Source: Henricia sp. BOLD:AAB3569 (taxonomy: Eukaryota; Echinodermata; Asteroidea; Spinulosida; Echinasteridae). Taken from it: DNA of 64,000 nucleotides. The notes below the pieces were generated by a model. The model was not told the DNA's origin, made no database searches, and worked only from the letters and a program-made list of their open reading frames with translations. A program made the position numbers and the translations under genes. The stretch lies in NCBI GenBank assembly GCA_037783545.1, contig JBBELK010000636.1, positions 992,001 through 1,056,000 on the forward strand, read 5' to 3'. Shown here one piece after another: positions 11,536-23,984 of the stretch. Each line of letters begins with the position of its first letter. The stretch's first letter is position 1.

Positions 11536-11689
11536 TATAGACCGTATCGAATAGCCGCCATTTCGTGGGGCACCTTTTGTTACTTAAACCGTTCAACAAT
11601 AGAAGCACAATATGTGCAACCATGCATGTCCTCCGTCAAGGAACAAAGAAACTGCCCCACGAAATGGCGTCTATTCGATACGGTCTATA
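11536..11689. mobile_element. 154-bp MITE with 37-bp inverted ends
   Basis: Left end TATAGACCGTATCGAATAG and the inverted right end CTATTCGATACGGTCTATA are exact for 19 bases; the match continues through GCCATTTCGTGGGGCA. A TA dinucleotide at each border is compatible with a Tc1/mariner-type element. Confidence 0.9.
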
Positions 11690-12019
11690 CAACAGTGTTT
11701 GTGTTTGGGTTAAAGACCCGTAGACCTGTGCGCTGTCCTTTTTAACAATTTGTGGGATTTTGTTAGAAACCCTTAGAACACGAGGTTTTTTTCTTCAGTT
11801 CAACCCGACAATCCAAAATGGCAACAAAAGGCAATATTTTAATACACATTAAGTTCAAGAATACTTTTCGTCGCCGACACCACGAATTAGTGACACCCGA
11901 GAGCACTTCTGTTTCAGTTCGTGAAAACAGCACAGTGCCACTTGCGTGTCAGTTCGTGCGGTGTCACCGACGCTTTGTATTGGAAATATTTCTCTAATGT
12001 CGACACACGCTTGTACTAA
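11690..12019. other. Unassigned DNA
   Basis: No gene or repeat was recognised in this stretch. Confidence 0.3.
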
Positions 12020-12580
12020 ACGTGTAAAAAAAAAAAACATGTCCTACTTTTGAACTTAAATAACTTTTTCATTTTCCAACGGATTTAAACCAAAACAAGG
12101 CATGACAAATTTTATTGAGTGAGTTTCATTGTAGTTTAGGACGAGAGGGTTAGATTTTAAAGCCATACGAAAAAAAACCCATAAATTTCACAATTTGTCA
12201 CTTTTGACTTGGCCTCCTTCAATGTCGATACACCGCTGGCGACTGATGGAATATGCATGCTGCTGCCAATAGCTTCTGAAGGAATGCAGGATTACCCCTA
12301 ATGTTATTGCAAACCATCTTGATTGTTTTTCACAACTCATCAAGAGGTGTAGAGAATTTTCTTGACAATGGGGGATGCTAAGTCGAATGTGGCAAATTCT
12401 GAAATTTAGGGTTTTATTCGTATGGCTTTTAAATCTCACCCTCTCGTCCAAAACTGATGAAACTCACACAATAAAAATTATCAAGCCTTGTTTACATGAT
12501 CTGAAATTTTGGTTTAAATCTGTTAAACAATTTAAAAAAATTATTTAAGAGCAAAAGTAGGACAGGTTTTTTTGACACGT
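12020..12580. mobile_element. Foldback element with ~160-bp arms
   Basis: The left arm (ACGTGTAAAA, CATGTCCTACTTTTG, AAAGCCATACGAA) is inverted on the right (TTCGTATGGCTTTTAAATC, CAAAAGTAGGACAGG, GACACGT). About 220 bp of unrelated sequence separate the arms. Both arms keep the order and spacing of the motifs. Confidence 0.85.
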
Positions 12581-14147
12581 ATTTTTTGCACACATTCTAA
12601 AAATTCAAGATAGATTTAAGAATTGGACATACACAAACGCAATACTGTAAGTTGGCAACGGATGTCTTGGCATAAGTTAATTGTTTACAGTGCCGCAGTG
12701 AAAAATAAAATCCAATGACAAAATTTCCTGTTAACACAAACATTAAACTTACGAAAGAAAATACTGGAAAAACAGTTTAAGAATAAGTTAATCGTTACAA
12801 AAGAAATCTTCAAAAATATACTTAATTTCCAATATGGCTTGATTAGGTTCATCATCAAAAGACGCACCCAACAAGAGTTTAAATCACACTGCATAGTCGA
12901 TATGTCTTGGAGGAAACGGAATAAAACAATGGCTTTAAAATGAAATTGAACAAAATTATTGTTTGTGTCCATTTCAAAAACAGCGAGCTTAGAGGCTGCA
13001 GTGCACATATAGGATATATGAAAATTACTTGTCCCACTTCATACGACTGCCAGTATCATACAGGATAGTACACCTATTTACAAATTCGTTTACATTTGTT
13101 CCTTTTATCAGACGGCATGATTATATTATACACATTACATACAGAGACAACTACCTTTACACGATGGAATTGTACACACCTTTTACTGGAAGTCAGTTCA
13201 GGAAACTTTGCTCTTGGCGGGAATCGATTATGAAAGCCCAAACCTTTGGCTACGCCTACTTATTTACAAAACGTTCTTTTTAAAATTTTTGATCGGGTTG
13301 GTCACTTTCCCGGCGCACACGTTCACAATAAATACACATAGTATACTAGATTCGAGAGTAGCAATAAACAAGAGAATTCAGGCCCGTTTGTTTTATCCCA
13401 GATCCGAATCCTGGTCGAAATCCCGATCCGACAATCCGGCATTATGCACTACAATGACAGCTGTTTAAACTTTGTGATATGAATGGCAGGTCACGTGGAG
13501 AGCATTTCACTCACATGATTTGCTAGAATCCCCAAGATCTGATCCCGATCAGGTTGTGTGTGAAACAAATGAGTGGATGCCAGATCTGTACAGATCTGGA
13601 TCTACCTGGAACAAATTAGGCTCTGAATCCCACTTCAATCACACTGCCCAATACTCCACTTGTGGTATAGGTAATATTAACTCTAATTCACATCAACATC
13701 TTGTTTACATTGATAACATAGCCACATTTTAGAACTGCACACGAAACAACGATTATTTTGTTCAGTATAAATACAGGCAAAACAACACTTTAGCATTCAA
13801 AACATTTTTGCCGTTTACCCTGTTGAGGAAGACTCATTTTAAAACTGCATCTTCTTTAAAAAAATCAAAAGAAATTCAAAACCAAAGAAAAAAAAGGAAA
13901 GGAACAAAAAAGAAAAAGAAAAAAGAAACTGCTTCTATAAAGACTGTAATGGTACAAAAATCCCTGAGAAACTTAGCACTAAAATTAATAAGCTTTCCTA
14001 CAATTGCCAAAAATGCCGAAAGCTTGTTTGCCGACAAATTAAATCGGTCCTTACTTGAAAAAATAATGTTGGTATGGTGCCTTGGCTAATCACTATGGAA
14101 ACGAAATGTGGATGACAAAAAGGTCATATATGTATGGTGTTTAGCGG
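12581..14147. other. Unassigned DNA with GATCC/AGATCT word cluster
   Basis: No gene is supported; a Lys-rich 93-residue frame near 13808 is an A-rich tract. Between about 13390 and 13620 variants of AGATCYGGATC recur at least six times in both orientations, which resembles the punctuated elements seen later in the window, but I could not define its ends. Confidence 0.4.
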
Positions 14148-14215
14148 GATTCGAACCTTAGACCACTGACAACACCGGGCAGATGCACTACCAGCCGAGC
14201 TTTGAGATATAGTGG
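14148..14215 (-). repeat. tRNA-like SINE head fragment
   Basis: On the minus strand GCTCGGCTGGTAGTGCATCT resembles a tRNA A box and GGTTCGAATCCC a B box. The T stem and acceptor stem do not pair well, so this is not an intact tRNA. A tRNA-derived repeat is the likelier reading. Confidence 0.6.
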
Positions 14216-16055
14216 TACAGGCCTACTCCCAAGGTTTACATGTAAGAACCCGGCAACCTTCTCTTTTGGTGTTTTCGAAAAAATGAGAATGCCAGATTTT
14301 TCCCTAGTTGGAAAAAAATCAAATTGTCTAACGGCGACACAAACTATGGCTCGTCCATTTGCCATAAAAATTGACATTGTTCACAACTATTTTGCAGGGA
14401 AATATAAAGTATAGCATTTAATTCGTATATTGAGACAAACAATTTGCTGAAAAGTTCTTGCCTTTTATTATGTGTGGCTGTGTAATAAGTATGTAAAAAT
14501 GAGCAGTGTGTTGATCTAATTCATAATGGCCAGTAACATGGTTATGTTGTGCTGAGCTCACTCTTTCTATTGTTGATATTAACAAAACAAGAATACAGCG
14601 ACAGAGAGACCAGTGATAGATTGGTGCCATGCAGTTCAAGACTAAGAACCCGTGACTCAAGCCGTGGATCAATCTAGCTTCGACACGTCCCCAAAAAAAC
14701 TGATGGGCAATTTCGGCTGCAGTATGTTCCCAGAGCCCATCTGGCCAACCAAATATGATGGATGACGCTGTGAATGAGTGGTTTGCGTGAGTGAGACTAG
14801 GCCTTATAGATCATTATTTGAGGCGTGTTTACCATTGGAGTAATTCCCGCATTCATCATTCACCAACACAGATTTTCTTTTTCTTTTAAGTTGAAGAACT
14901 GAGATCTTTTCTGCATACAAAAATAAAAATGCTTCGACCTAGTGACATTCTGACACATGGGGCTGCGGAAGTTGAACAAAAAAAGTGCAACTGGATCTAG
15001 CCTTGTCATTGATGTATAGGCCAGAAGTCCTTTAGGGTTAAAGATCTCACACAATCTACAAAGTGATGTTCAGCATCACTGCCAAACACTCTCTGCAGGG
15101 TACAATGTTATGCTTTTAAGAATATCTGAGATACATGTACTTCGTAGCTAATTTCGGTTTCTCATACATTGTACATGTACTTGTGGATTTAAATAACCCT
15201 AAAGATGTAGAACATTGAAGATTTTGGCCGTTGGCACAGCAAGTCAGTGTCCCTAATACACCACTCACAATTAAAGTCAGGAATATTGGTGTGGTTCAAT
15301 TTTAGATTATTTTTTCAAATGACTATTTTCACTTATATTTCTGTGACAAGGTGTGTCTGTTATGCAGATACAATTGTCTAATCAGTGGAATGCATACCCT
15401 CAATAAAATATCTGCGTACACCCCATGCACAATATCCCTAACATATTGTAGTGTACAGCTTCGGGTCAATTGTTATAACAAGAACCTTGTATTATCAAGA
15501 CTAAAAACAATGAAGAACAAAGGATTTTGAAATTTTTTCCCCCTGTTAAAAGCAGAATGTTGTATTACCAGTGCTTTTATATTCGAGATTTGCAAGTCTT
15601 CTTTTGTTGAATTTAAAAATATCATTCACGTGAAAGTGATTTTCAGAAAATGAAAGTTTCAATGTGACTTTTTTGATTTGCATTTTACAAAGTTGATCTG
15701 CATTAAACTTTAAAAACATAATCATTTCACCCAGTTTGTGTGATCATATACAACTTCGATGCATCTGTATCAGCAGGGCTATCTAGAATAAATTACATTT
15801 TCTGTTTTACACCTGGTTAATAAATAAGTTAAGAAATTAGGTTTTTAGTTCAAGAATAAATAATTGAAGGAATATAATTGGGTTGTTCGACTGTTGGAGT
15901 CATTTACCTATAACCCTGTTAATGTGGAAAAATGGTTTTAAATTTGGATTGTTTCTCTAGCACTCGGATACCGTTTAATATTAAGCAGTCTAGGGCTAAC
16001 ACTACAGGTTAAGTTCAGTTCAGTTAAAGTAACCTTACTAGAAACAGCTTAATTG
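14216..16055. other. Downstream flank of sall, unassigned
   Basis: AT-rich sequence with no supported gene. Short frames have no domain. It could include a distal sall 3' UTR or downstream enhancers, but nothing in the sequence decides this. Confidence 0.3.
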
Positions 16056-16538
16056 CAAGGTTGTAATGAGTCGAGCCCCAATGAGTAAATCACCCGAGTT
16101 GAGTCAATGCACATAAAACACTCGACTCGAGTCATTGACAAGAAAAACTCATCAGTTCTCATCAGTCTATGGGAAAAATACAAATTCAGTGAACGTTAAA
16201 GTAACTCACTTCGGTTGGTCTATTTCAACCAGTTGCAACATAGACCTATCACGTTACCATCATTTGTGAGGTACATGTACATTCGTGTCATTTTTGACAT
16301 GCATTTTCTTAACGAAAAGTCTGCATGCTATGCATCAGGTTTTAGATATTGGTACTTGATACAGATAATCATCAGCGACTCAGAATGACTCGAAGAAAAA
16401 ATCAACTTGGCTTGGATGCGACCAAACAGTGACTCGTCAGTCTCAGCCTTATTGATCTGGTGACTCGACTTAAGTCACTTTAACTCGAGTTCAAGACTAG
16501 ACTCGAGTCTCAAAAATCAGTGACTCATTACAAGCCTG
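16056..16538. mobile_element. hAT-like element with repeated GACTCGAGTC words, copy 1
   Basis: Ends CAAGGTTGTAATGAGTCGAG and CTCATTACAAGCCTG are inverted. CTTAATTG on the left against CTTAAAGT on the right may be a decayed 8-bp duplication. GACTCGAGTC-like words recur inside. It belongs with 25431, 28218 and 31148, which have clean 8-bp duplications. Confidence 0.75.
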
Positions 16539-17321
16539 CTTAAAGTGAGAAAAGTTACTTGAACTAGCAAAATAATCAAAATCACAAAAAGAAGCTTTGC
16601 AGCAATATCTATATACACACAATGTAACACAAGGTACTTGTCCATTCTACTCAAAATCACACACATTTTGTGTTTAAAGTGGTTGTGGCAAAGTCATACT
16701 TTCAGCTCTTGAAACATTTTTGTAAATATGAACTACATTATAGATTCACCAGGGTCCAATTTCATGGTGCTGCTTAGCGAAATATACTGCCTAGCAAGGG
16801 GTTGTACTTGCACATGTAGTAAAAACTGGGAGAATACCAGTGAAATGTACAGATGATATGAGACTTTAGCTGGTAACCTGCTTTTGCTAAGCATAATTCG
16901 TGCTTAAAAGTAGTATTTTCTGCCAAGGCGCCCCCAAAAAGGAACTATGTTGAGCGTAGTTGAAGTCTCCCAAAATGATGCAGTGACGCAGCTTTTTTTA
17001 TTTTTCCGCTTTTTTTTTGTAAGTGGATTCCAAGCAATAAAGTCAAGTTGATATAAAGCCAATAGTATTTACTGCGGAAAATCCAGGGAATTGTGGCCAA
17101 AAGTACCGGGAAAGACGGCAATGTTGATGTAGCAGCTTGACAAGACAGTGCAAGTCTAAGTGCATTGTGTTTAAAAAAGAAAAGAAAAAAAGCTTTGACA
17201 CGCAGGGTTGAAAGTGACGCACGCGCTAACATTAAACATAGTTCTTTTTTTTTGTGGCCTATAAGCTAAAGCAGCAATATGAAATTGGGTACTGGTGCAA
17301 TGAGCCCACATAATGGAAAGC
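16539..17321 (-). other. Probable sall 3' UTR and downstream flank
   Basis: Sequence directly after the Sall stop codon on the minus strand carries no conserved frame. A minus-strand AATAAA (plus-strand 16997-17002) lies about 320 bases after the stop, a plausible polyadenylation signal. A hAT-like repeat starts at 16538, so a short 3' UTR ending near 16980 would avoid it. A longer UTR cannot be excluded, since Sall transcripts often have long 3' ends. Confidence 0.4.
16997..17002 (-). other. Candidate polyadenylation signal AATAAA
   Basis: Plus-strand TTTATT gives AATAAA on the sall strand. It is the first canonical hexamer after the stop codon. No strong GU-rich element is obvious just downstream, so it is only a candidate. 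Confidence 0.3.
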
Positions 17322-20300
17322 TCAATTTTGGGATGCCACTGTTTCAGGCATTTGATCCCGGTTATCGAGACCCAAACTGGCACCTTTCATGATGACAGAG
17401 CTGGGGCTTTCTGGAATGCGTGTGTGACACAAAGAGGAATGGTGGTTTTGAATAACAGATATCTCATTGGCTTTTGACATGGCAGCGGCAAACCCATTCA
17501 TGATCGGAGGTGGATACTGGAAGAAAGCGCCCTCATACATGGGACGCAGACCGAACATATCAGGGCGGAACATCTCACTTTCCTTGGGGCTTCTCATGAG
17601 TGGCGATTCCATAGAGATCCGTCTACCACGGCGAGTTGGGCCTCCGTTCCACATGTGGGTTCCTAGGTGCACCTTCAGGTTACCTTTGGTCGTGAACGCC
17701 CGTCCACAAATGTGACACTTGAACGGTTTTTCCCCTGTGTGGGTGCGGACGTGGATTTGCAGCGCACTGTCCGATTGGAACTGTTTCCCACACACATGGC
17801 AGCAGTGCTTCAGACGTTTGGGCGGAGAAGGGCAGTTGGATTCAGACATGGAGCGCTTCAGCAATGGCTTGGATGGGGGTATGGGTGGGTCAGAAGGGAG
17901 AGTCTTCTGCAGAGCGGAAAACATATTGTGCTTCAAATCAGGCTGGTAGTTGTTGTTGTTTGTGGGGGAATGTTGTGTCTGTTGCTGCTGTGATTGTTGG
18001 CCGTTGGGTAACTCCAGATGCTGCTGGCAGTTGGGGGCAGTGTTCTGCTGCTGGCTGCTTGGTGACTTCATCTGGCTTCTTGGAGGTGGTTCCTGCCGAT
18101 GGTCAAAAGGTGAAGCTGGTCTTTGAGGGTTGAGGGGAGAGATTTTCTGTGGAGAGCCCAGCGGTGAAACTGGTTCTTGACCCTGAGGGGAGTGCTGCTG
18201 CTGCTGCTGCTGCTCTGGGTCTGATGGAGACGGATCTTGCATAAAATGCCGAGGAGATAATGGTCTGTGGTGGTGTTGTTGCTGGTAGTGATGCATGGCC
18301 ATCTCTGCAGCAAAGTTGGAGATACCTGGCATTAGCATTGAATGTGATGGTGGGGGCAGAGGATACATTGACATCTGTTGTTGCTGCTGATGCTGCTTGT
18401 AATGAGGGTGCGTGGGGTCCAGGACTTGGGTGGGCATGTCCCGGATCTTGTGGGTCAGCATATGCTGGCGCAAATTACCTCTTGTTGAGAAGCCCTTAGA
18501 ACAGATTTCACACTTGTACGGCCGCTCCTTGGTGTGGCTCCTGTAGTGAATATTGAGGGCACTACTGCAGGCAAAGCATTTTCCGCAATAGTGGCAGGTG
18601 GTGCTGCTCCCATTGGAGCGTCTGGGCCCATAAATAGCATTGGCTTGATCCGACATGAGCAGCCCTGGACTGTTCCCATTAAGCCTGCCATCACTGGGGA
18701 AGTTGGGGAACAAGAGACTGCTGTTGACTTGATTTTTTAAAGCTTCCAGGCTGTTCTCACTGCTACCGGAGGATATGGACTTGGGTGTCAGGTCCAGGGC
18801 ACCACCGTTTTGCATTCTACTGGTGTCAATCTTGAGCGGTGCCCTCTGCAAATCATCATGATTAAACTTAACAGCATCTGGCTGATTCTTGTTCTCATCC
18901 AAGATGTGTCTCTGTTCATCCTCAAAAGCTTCTCTAAGTTCATCACCATTTTCATCCTGGTATTTAGGTCCGTTTGTTGATCCAGCTGAGCCCTTAACAC
19001 TTTGAACTTTACCTTCTTCCTTCCCTTGCATCTCCACCTCTCTGGTATCACTTGGCGATCTATGGAATTCACGGTGATGATTTCTAAGATCATCGTGGTC
19101 CCGGACGTAATTAGGCTGAAGTTTCATTTCATCTGGCTGCCCCCTTAATTCATGACCTCTTGAGATGCTCTCTCGTCGGTCAAGTTCATCCAGATGCCGT
19201 CTAATTTCCTCTCGACTAATTCTGTGGTTTTCACCATGGCCTTCAGGACTCTGCTCCTGCTGAGATTTATCAGATGTTAAAGATCTTTCGTGGCTCTTGT
19301 CAGCGGGAGAAAGAGGTGGCTGATTAGGAAGGTGATTAGTATGTCCTTCTGCACTACTTCTTACTTGATGGTGAAGGGCTGATGCTATAGAATCAATGCC
19401 CTTCGTGTAACTGGGCTGGAATTCAGAGGCTGGTGAGCCTGCTGCACTGCCGTCATCGGTAAGGTAAGCCTGAGGAGAGACAGGCTCTTCATTGGGATTT
19501 AGAGTTGTATCTTCTTCATCTACTTTCCTCATCCATGCCATATGCATTTCTTTATTCACCTCCATATCTCTTTCCACCCCTCGAGCTTTGTCTACGCCGT
19601 TCATCTTTTGTGGCTCAGCTGCATTGTGGTCCGAGGAATTTGGGACTGGCTCAAGATCTCCAGATTCGGTTTCATCAGGCAAGCCATTGTGGATGTCCTC
19701 TCCTGTGCCTTCTGCTTCAGAGAAACCTTCAGGGGAGGATTCGTTTTCAGTAAGCCTGGATTCATCTTCCTCAATATCATCTTGGTACAAGCCTCTATTT
19801 TCCTCATTGGACATCTCTGCTAAGTATCTTTCCTCAACATACCGCTCAAATGCAGAGAAATCTTGTGGAATTGGGAAACCTTCTGCAGCATGCATGCGTA
19901 GATGTTGCTGTAGCACTAAGACATTACTGAACCTCTTCTGGCAAATGGGACAATCATGGAACATTCTCATTGGGAGCTTGCCACGGTGGACGCTGTAGTG
20001 TGTGTTCAGGTTACCCTTGGTGGTGAATGACCTCAAACATACGCGACATTTGTATGGCCGTTCACCAGTGTGGATTCTGTAGTGCATTTGAAGAGCACTC
20101 TTGCAGCTGAGGACCCGATGGCATATCACACACTCACAAGAGTCATTAATCTTCTGCTCAATATTTTCAACCAGCATTTGCAGTTTTGAGGTCTCTGATG
20201 GCCGGATTCCCTGCTCTGCTAGGACTGCCAAGGAAGACGGTGTTTCTGCTTTGGAAGTCATTGTTGGAGCAGTGGTAACTGTGGAGGAAGATTCTGACAT

Positions 20301-22066
20301 TATTTGACTGATTGAATGAGCAAATCTAGAGGACATGGGGGCGGAGGAAAAGTTTGGCAATTTGTCCTGAATGTTTGATGGCGACACAGCAGCACCATCA
20401 TTTGTCTCAGAGCCAGGGTCAGATTTGGGAAGGACAATCTCTGGGACTGATTTAGGGCAATGGGTTTCTTCTTGACTTTGCTGACCAAGAGGCTGGTCAC
20501 CCGAAATGCTGCTGGAAGCAGAGTCAGATCCATTAGCCTGAGATACAGGTCCAGCTGAGTGGAAAGACGGCGGCACATCATGATGCTGGCGAGAAAGGTC
20601 GCCTGGAATTGTTGGAAAGGGAACCTGCTGAATTGGTGCCGATTGGATCGGGAGACGCTCATTTGGAAGAGGAGGGGATGGTGCGTGTGGTGTTGTGTCC
20701 ATTGTAACGTGTGGATAACGATCAATGTGCCGCTGAAAGTGCACTTTCAGATTTCCTTTTGTTGAAAAACGATTGCCACAAATATTACATTTAAAAGGTC
20801 GCTCACCAGTATGAGAACGGATATGAATCTGGAGAGCACTGTCACTACCGAAGACTTTGTGGCAGAAGCGACACTTGTGTCGGAAGAACGGATCGTCCGA
20901 GGGAAATTTGGGATCAAAAACAGCGACATTTGGGGGTTTTCCCTTTCGGTGCAGCATCATATTAGGTGCAAAGGGAAGCCTTGGTGGAGCCTGGAGAAGA
21001 TGACTTGAGACTGGGGGCATAACTGCCCGATGATGCAAGATATCGAATGGCGGTCTTGGAGATGGCATTGGAAAGGACACCGGAGGAATGATTGATGGTC
21101 TTAATGGCAGAGTGGGCATCATTTGCTGTGAGTCAAAGTGATGCATGAGATGAGGTGATGGCCCTGATGATGAACTTGGTGGAGTTATCCGTGGTTGCTG
21201 CTGCTGCTGTTGATGTGATTCACACGAGGGAGTTGGGGAAACCGAGGTAGTGGTGACAGGTACATTAGCTGAGGTGACGGCAGGGGAATGCTTAATTTGC
21301 ATTGCAAGACACTGCAATTGCTGCTGGATGTTTTGGATCAGCTGAAGCTGATGAATATGTTGCTGTTGCAGGTGGAACAGCTGATCCTGTATTGTAGCCA
21401 TTTCTGGTCGACCATGAACTGGGTGTGGTGGAAAGGGTCCCATTGGAAACAGCGTATTCTCCAGGCTCCTCGGTCTACCAGGGAATGTCACAGTTGGTCG
21501 AACCGATGGCGATCTCGAGTTCTCACACTGCTGCTTCTGTTGTGAGTTTGATTCTTCATATTCCAAGGAATCAACACTTTGAGTTCTAAGCTTCTCGTAC
21601 TTGGAAGCATTCAGGTCCTCGTCTTGTATGCTTTCATCTGCTGCCTCCTGCTGCTGCTCCTGGTGACTGTCGTAATTAGCAGGGTAAGTATCTGGGTCAT
21701 CAGCAGTAGGCGTTTGGTCAAAATCCTCTTGATTGTCAAACTGGCTATGGTCATCTTCGTGTACGTCCTGCAGACCATTTAGCAATCGTTCATTACTGTG
21801 GTACACAGTCTTGGTAAGTTCTTGGCCAAGTCTATACTGGTTCTCATTACACAGTAAACTGCCGTTACTCTCTGGCTGTACTTGACCATCGTTGTTAATC
21901 ACAACAACAACTGGTTTCTTTGAGCAAGTCTGCTTGTGCTGAAGGAAATCAGAGGCCTCAGTAAATTCTCCTCGGCATTTTCCGCACACATGAAGACCAC
22001 CGATGACCACGTCCTCATCAGTTTCTTCACTGCTGACAGCATTCAAGTGGTTCTCTTTGGCAGTAC
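17322..22066 (-). CDS. sall: Spalt-like (Sall) multi-zinc-finger transcription factor, main coding exon
   Basis: The exon encodes 1,580 residues after a split codon and ends in TGA. Residue numbers here count from an in-frame Met at 22094. A C2HC finger uses C37, C40, H53 and C57. A Q-rich helix (about 236-262, rich in HxLQL and QQQ) matches the region used by SALL proteins to dimerise. C2H2 fingers follow as a pair (C408-H456), a triplet (C655-H735), a pair (C1167-H1215) and a final pair (C1432-H1480). The HTGERPFKC and STKGNLKVH linkers are typical of spalt. The GGALDLT motif (1097-1103), the RRGRR basic patch (1488-1492) and [10 protein letters not shown] near the C-terminus are also SALL hallmarks. 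Known family members are nuclear DNA-binding regulators, often repressors acting with NuRD, in limb, neural and sensory development. The short N-terminal MSRRKQ exon is missing from this exon and was not found upstream. A Glu/Ser/Asp-rich linker (about 745-900) and poly-Q runs (295-300, 1295-1300) are poorly conserved in kind. The frame is intact. The family call is very secure; direct orthology to one SALL paralogue is not implied. Confidence 0.97.
18193..18215 (-). repeat. CAG trinucleotide run inside sall (poly-Gln)
   Basis: A nearly pure run of TGC units on the plus strand encodes six consecutive Gln residues (1295-1300) between the third and fourth finger clusters. Similar Gln-rich tracts flank it. 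Such runs are prone to length polymorphism and lie outside the folded fingers. Confidence 0.8.
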
Positions 22067-22095
22067 CTGCAGTAAATGAGAAAAGAAAGAGCAAT
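22067..22095 (-). other. Splice acceptor of the large Sall exon
   Basis: On the minus strand a pyrimidine-rich tract (CTCTTTCTTTTCTC) leads to TTTACTGCAG, followed by exon sequence GTACTGCC. The AG occupies 22068-22067. The junction splits a codon after its first base. Known Sall genes have a short first coding exon spliced to one very large exon at the same relative place, just before the C2HC finger. An in-frame ATG at 22094 lies inside this tract and would be removed by splicing. Confidence 0.8.
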
Positions 22096-22611
22096 GATAA
22101 GTATCAATGTCACAACAAATTGCTGTGCCATTTTTTACAACAACATACTCTATCTACTTCCACATTTGTAAAAAAATAACAGCCTTTTAGCCAAAATGTT
22201 AATTTTAACAACTTTAGCTACATGTATTAATATATCCGAGCATTTCACTGCAACCAAAATGCACTTACATGTAGCAGATCTATATAAAAAGGTTTTGGTT
22301 GCAAAAAGGTTTTGGTTTGCTGAAACTGGCCGTTTGAATTTTTCTAGCTGAAACCCTGCTTGTACTAGCAAAAACAATTCCCAGATCAACTTCCAAGATT
22401 TGTGTTTGTCAAATACCATCAGCACCTTTATGGTATGTAAATGCCAACTTATAATGTGAAAGAATGCATGCGGTTACTGTTTTAAAAATAAAATGATTTC
22501 TACACAGCTTCAGATTTCCAAAACCAGCTTAGAACTACATTTTGTATTAGACAAGTTCACAAAGCATTTATTGTGAAATAGAGTGTCAACCATTCCTTTT
22601 TCAATTTGTGG
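22096..22611. other. Intronic DNA next to the sall exon
   Basis: No repeat partner or coding block was seen. It starts directly upstream of the acceptor. Confidence 0.35.
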
Positions 22612-23085
22612 TTAAAGGCCCATGCAGTGTATCATTTGCAATGATACCCCAAAAAGTAATTGACGAGTTTACAGGGGAAAGTTCTGAAAGTAAAGATTGA
22701 ATTGGTAGCAATTCCAATGAAATGTTTCCGCCCAAAATGATTTTACCAGAAAATATTCTGATGAAATTATTTAGATTGTTTGCAAAGGATTTACTTATTT
22801 TTGGTTCGCTGTATACTGCGTGTGCATGTTCCAACGCGATGCATTTTTATGGATCGCGCACACACGCAGTATATAATGTGCGCCACAGAGTGCATTGACG
22901 CAAGCCACAGAGTACGCAATCAACTGAGAAGGAATATTTGAAAGACCCCACCAAGACCGGGAAAACGCATACCCCCGGTATGGATTTTCATGGTTTTTTT
23001 TTAACATGGTACATTTGACAGAGCTGAAATTTCTTCGGATGAGTTTGTTGATGTCTTTCTTTTGATTTATAATGGTTTTATTTGT
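22612..23085 (+). mobile_element. TTAAAGGCCC element family A, copy 2
   Basis: It begins TTAAAGGCCCATGCAGTGTA and matches 7961-8463 in the opposite orientation, including the ACTGCGTGTG hairpin and the AACTCATCC-type segment. The 102-residue minus-strand frame here is not conserved in the other copy. Solo end fragments of the same type are seen at 36113-36140 and 45553-45592. Confidence 0.85.
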
Positions 23086-23984
23086 AGAATCGCTCAAAAA
23101 CAAATCATCTATGGCGCCTTTTTTTTAAGGGTTAAAATTGTACAAATTACACCGTTAAATTTCCTCAATATGCATTTAACTTGCAACTTCTTGGGAAACA
23201 CCGTGTATAGTTGCAGTGGGTTGGAAATTTAATTAATGTTTGTAATATTACACTGTACAAAAAAGGTAACATGCTGTGGTATTCAGGGTATTACAACCAT
23301 CATGAAGTCCTGCAGGATGTTCACAAATTCATGAATTAAAAAGTTCATATGTAGGCCCTACACGTACATTAATGTATGTGCAGTTGCAGTTCCATAAAAG
23401 GTGAACAGCGCCCTCACATGAGTATCAACAGCTTTTCAACCATGCATGCATGGTGTTTGTATACTCAGATAAGCGGAAAGTGACCACTGTAGCAATTCCA
23501 CACTGTCGCTGATATTCTGTAAGTTGGTTCATCAAAAACATTTTACTTTCAGATGGGCCCCACTCGCTACCCATAATGTGCCAATTCATATTCTCCCTCT
23601 TTTTAATTACAAATCTTCTGGTGCTCCGGAATTCTATTAGCTCGAACAAATTAGAGAATTTCCGTATCGAGAGATGAATAATAAAGTGCTTCAAATTATT
23701 TTCCTCGGGGAGACCAGGCTGCCTAATTTCATTTTGGGATTCCTCTTAGGCATTGCAGGCAGGCCATAAGGGACAATTGGCCCTGCGACAGGATGTCAAT
23801 CAGGCAAAGATCAATATTCAAGCCTTAATCACATTATTTGGGACGATTTGTGGGGAAAACAGCCGTTTAAAGAGAAAGAAAAGAAATGGAAAAGAAAGAC
23901 AGAAAAAGAATAAGAAAAGAGAAGTTAGGCTTGCCACAAGGGAACTTCATGGCTGCTCTGACTTGGACTGCTCCTGGAATGAAA
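23086..23984. promoter_or_regulatory. Candidate cis-regulatory block (core 23560-23900)
   Basis: The core has no inverted repeats, no partner elsewhere in the window and many TAAT/ATTA homeodomain-type cores (AATTACAAAT, CTATTAGC, CCTAATTTC, GCCTTAATCAC). Position in the presumed first intron, 1.5-1.8 kb upstream of the large exon, makes an enhancer plausible. This is inference only. Confidence 0.3.

Noticed and set aside
13808-14089. Lys-rich 93-residue open frame
   Set aside because: The composition reflects an A-rich tract; no domain, partner or splice sites.
14148-14215. Possible tRNA gene
   Set aside because: The T stem and acceptor stem do not pair; it is a SINE-like relic.
19492-19998. 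168-residue plus-strand open frame
   Set aside because: It is antisense to the acidic linker of Sall and Ser-rich, as expected from the opposite strand of such codons.
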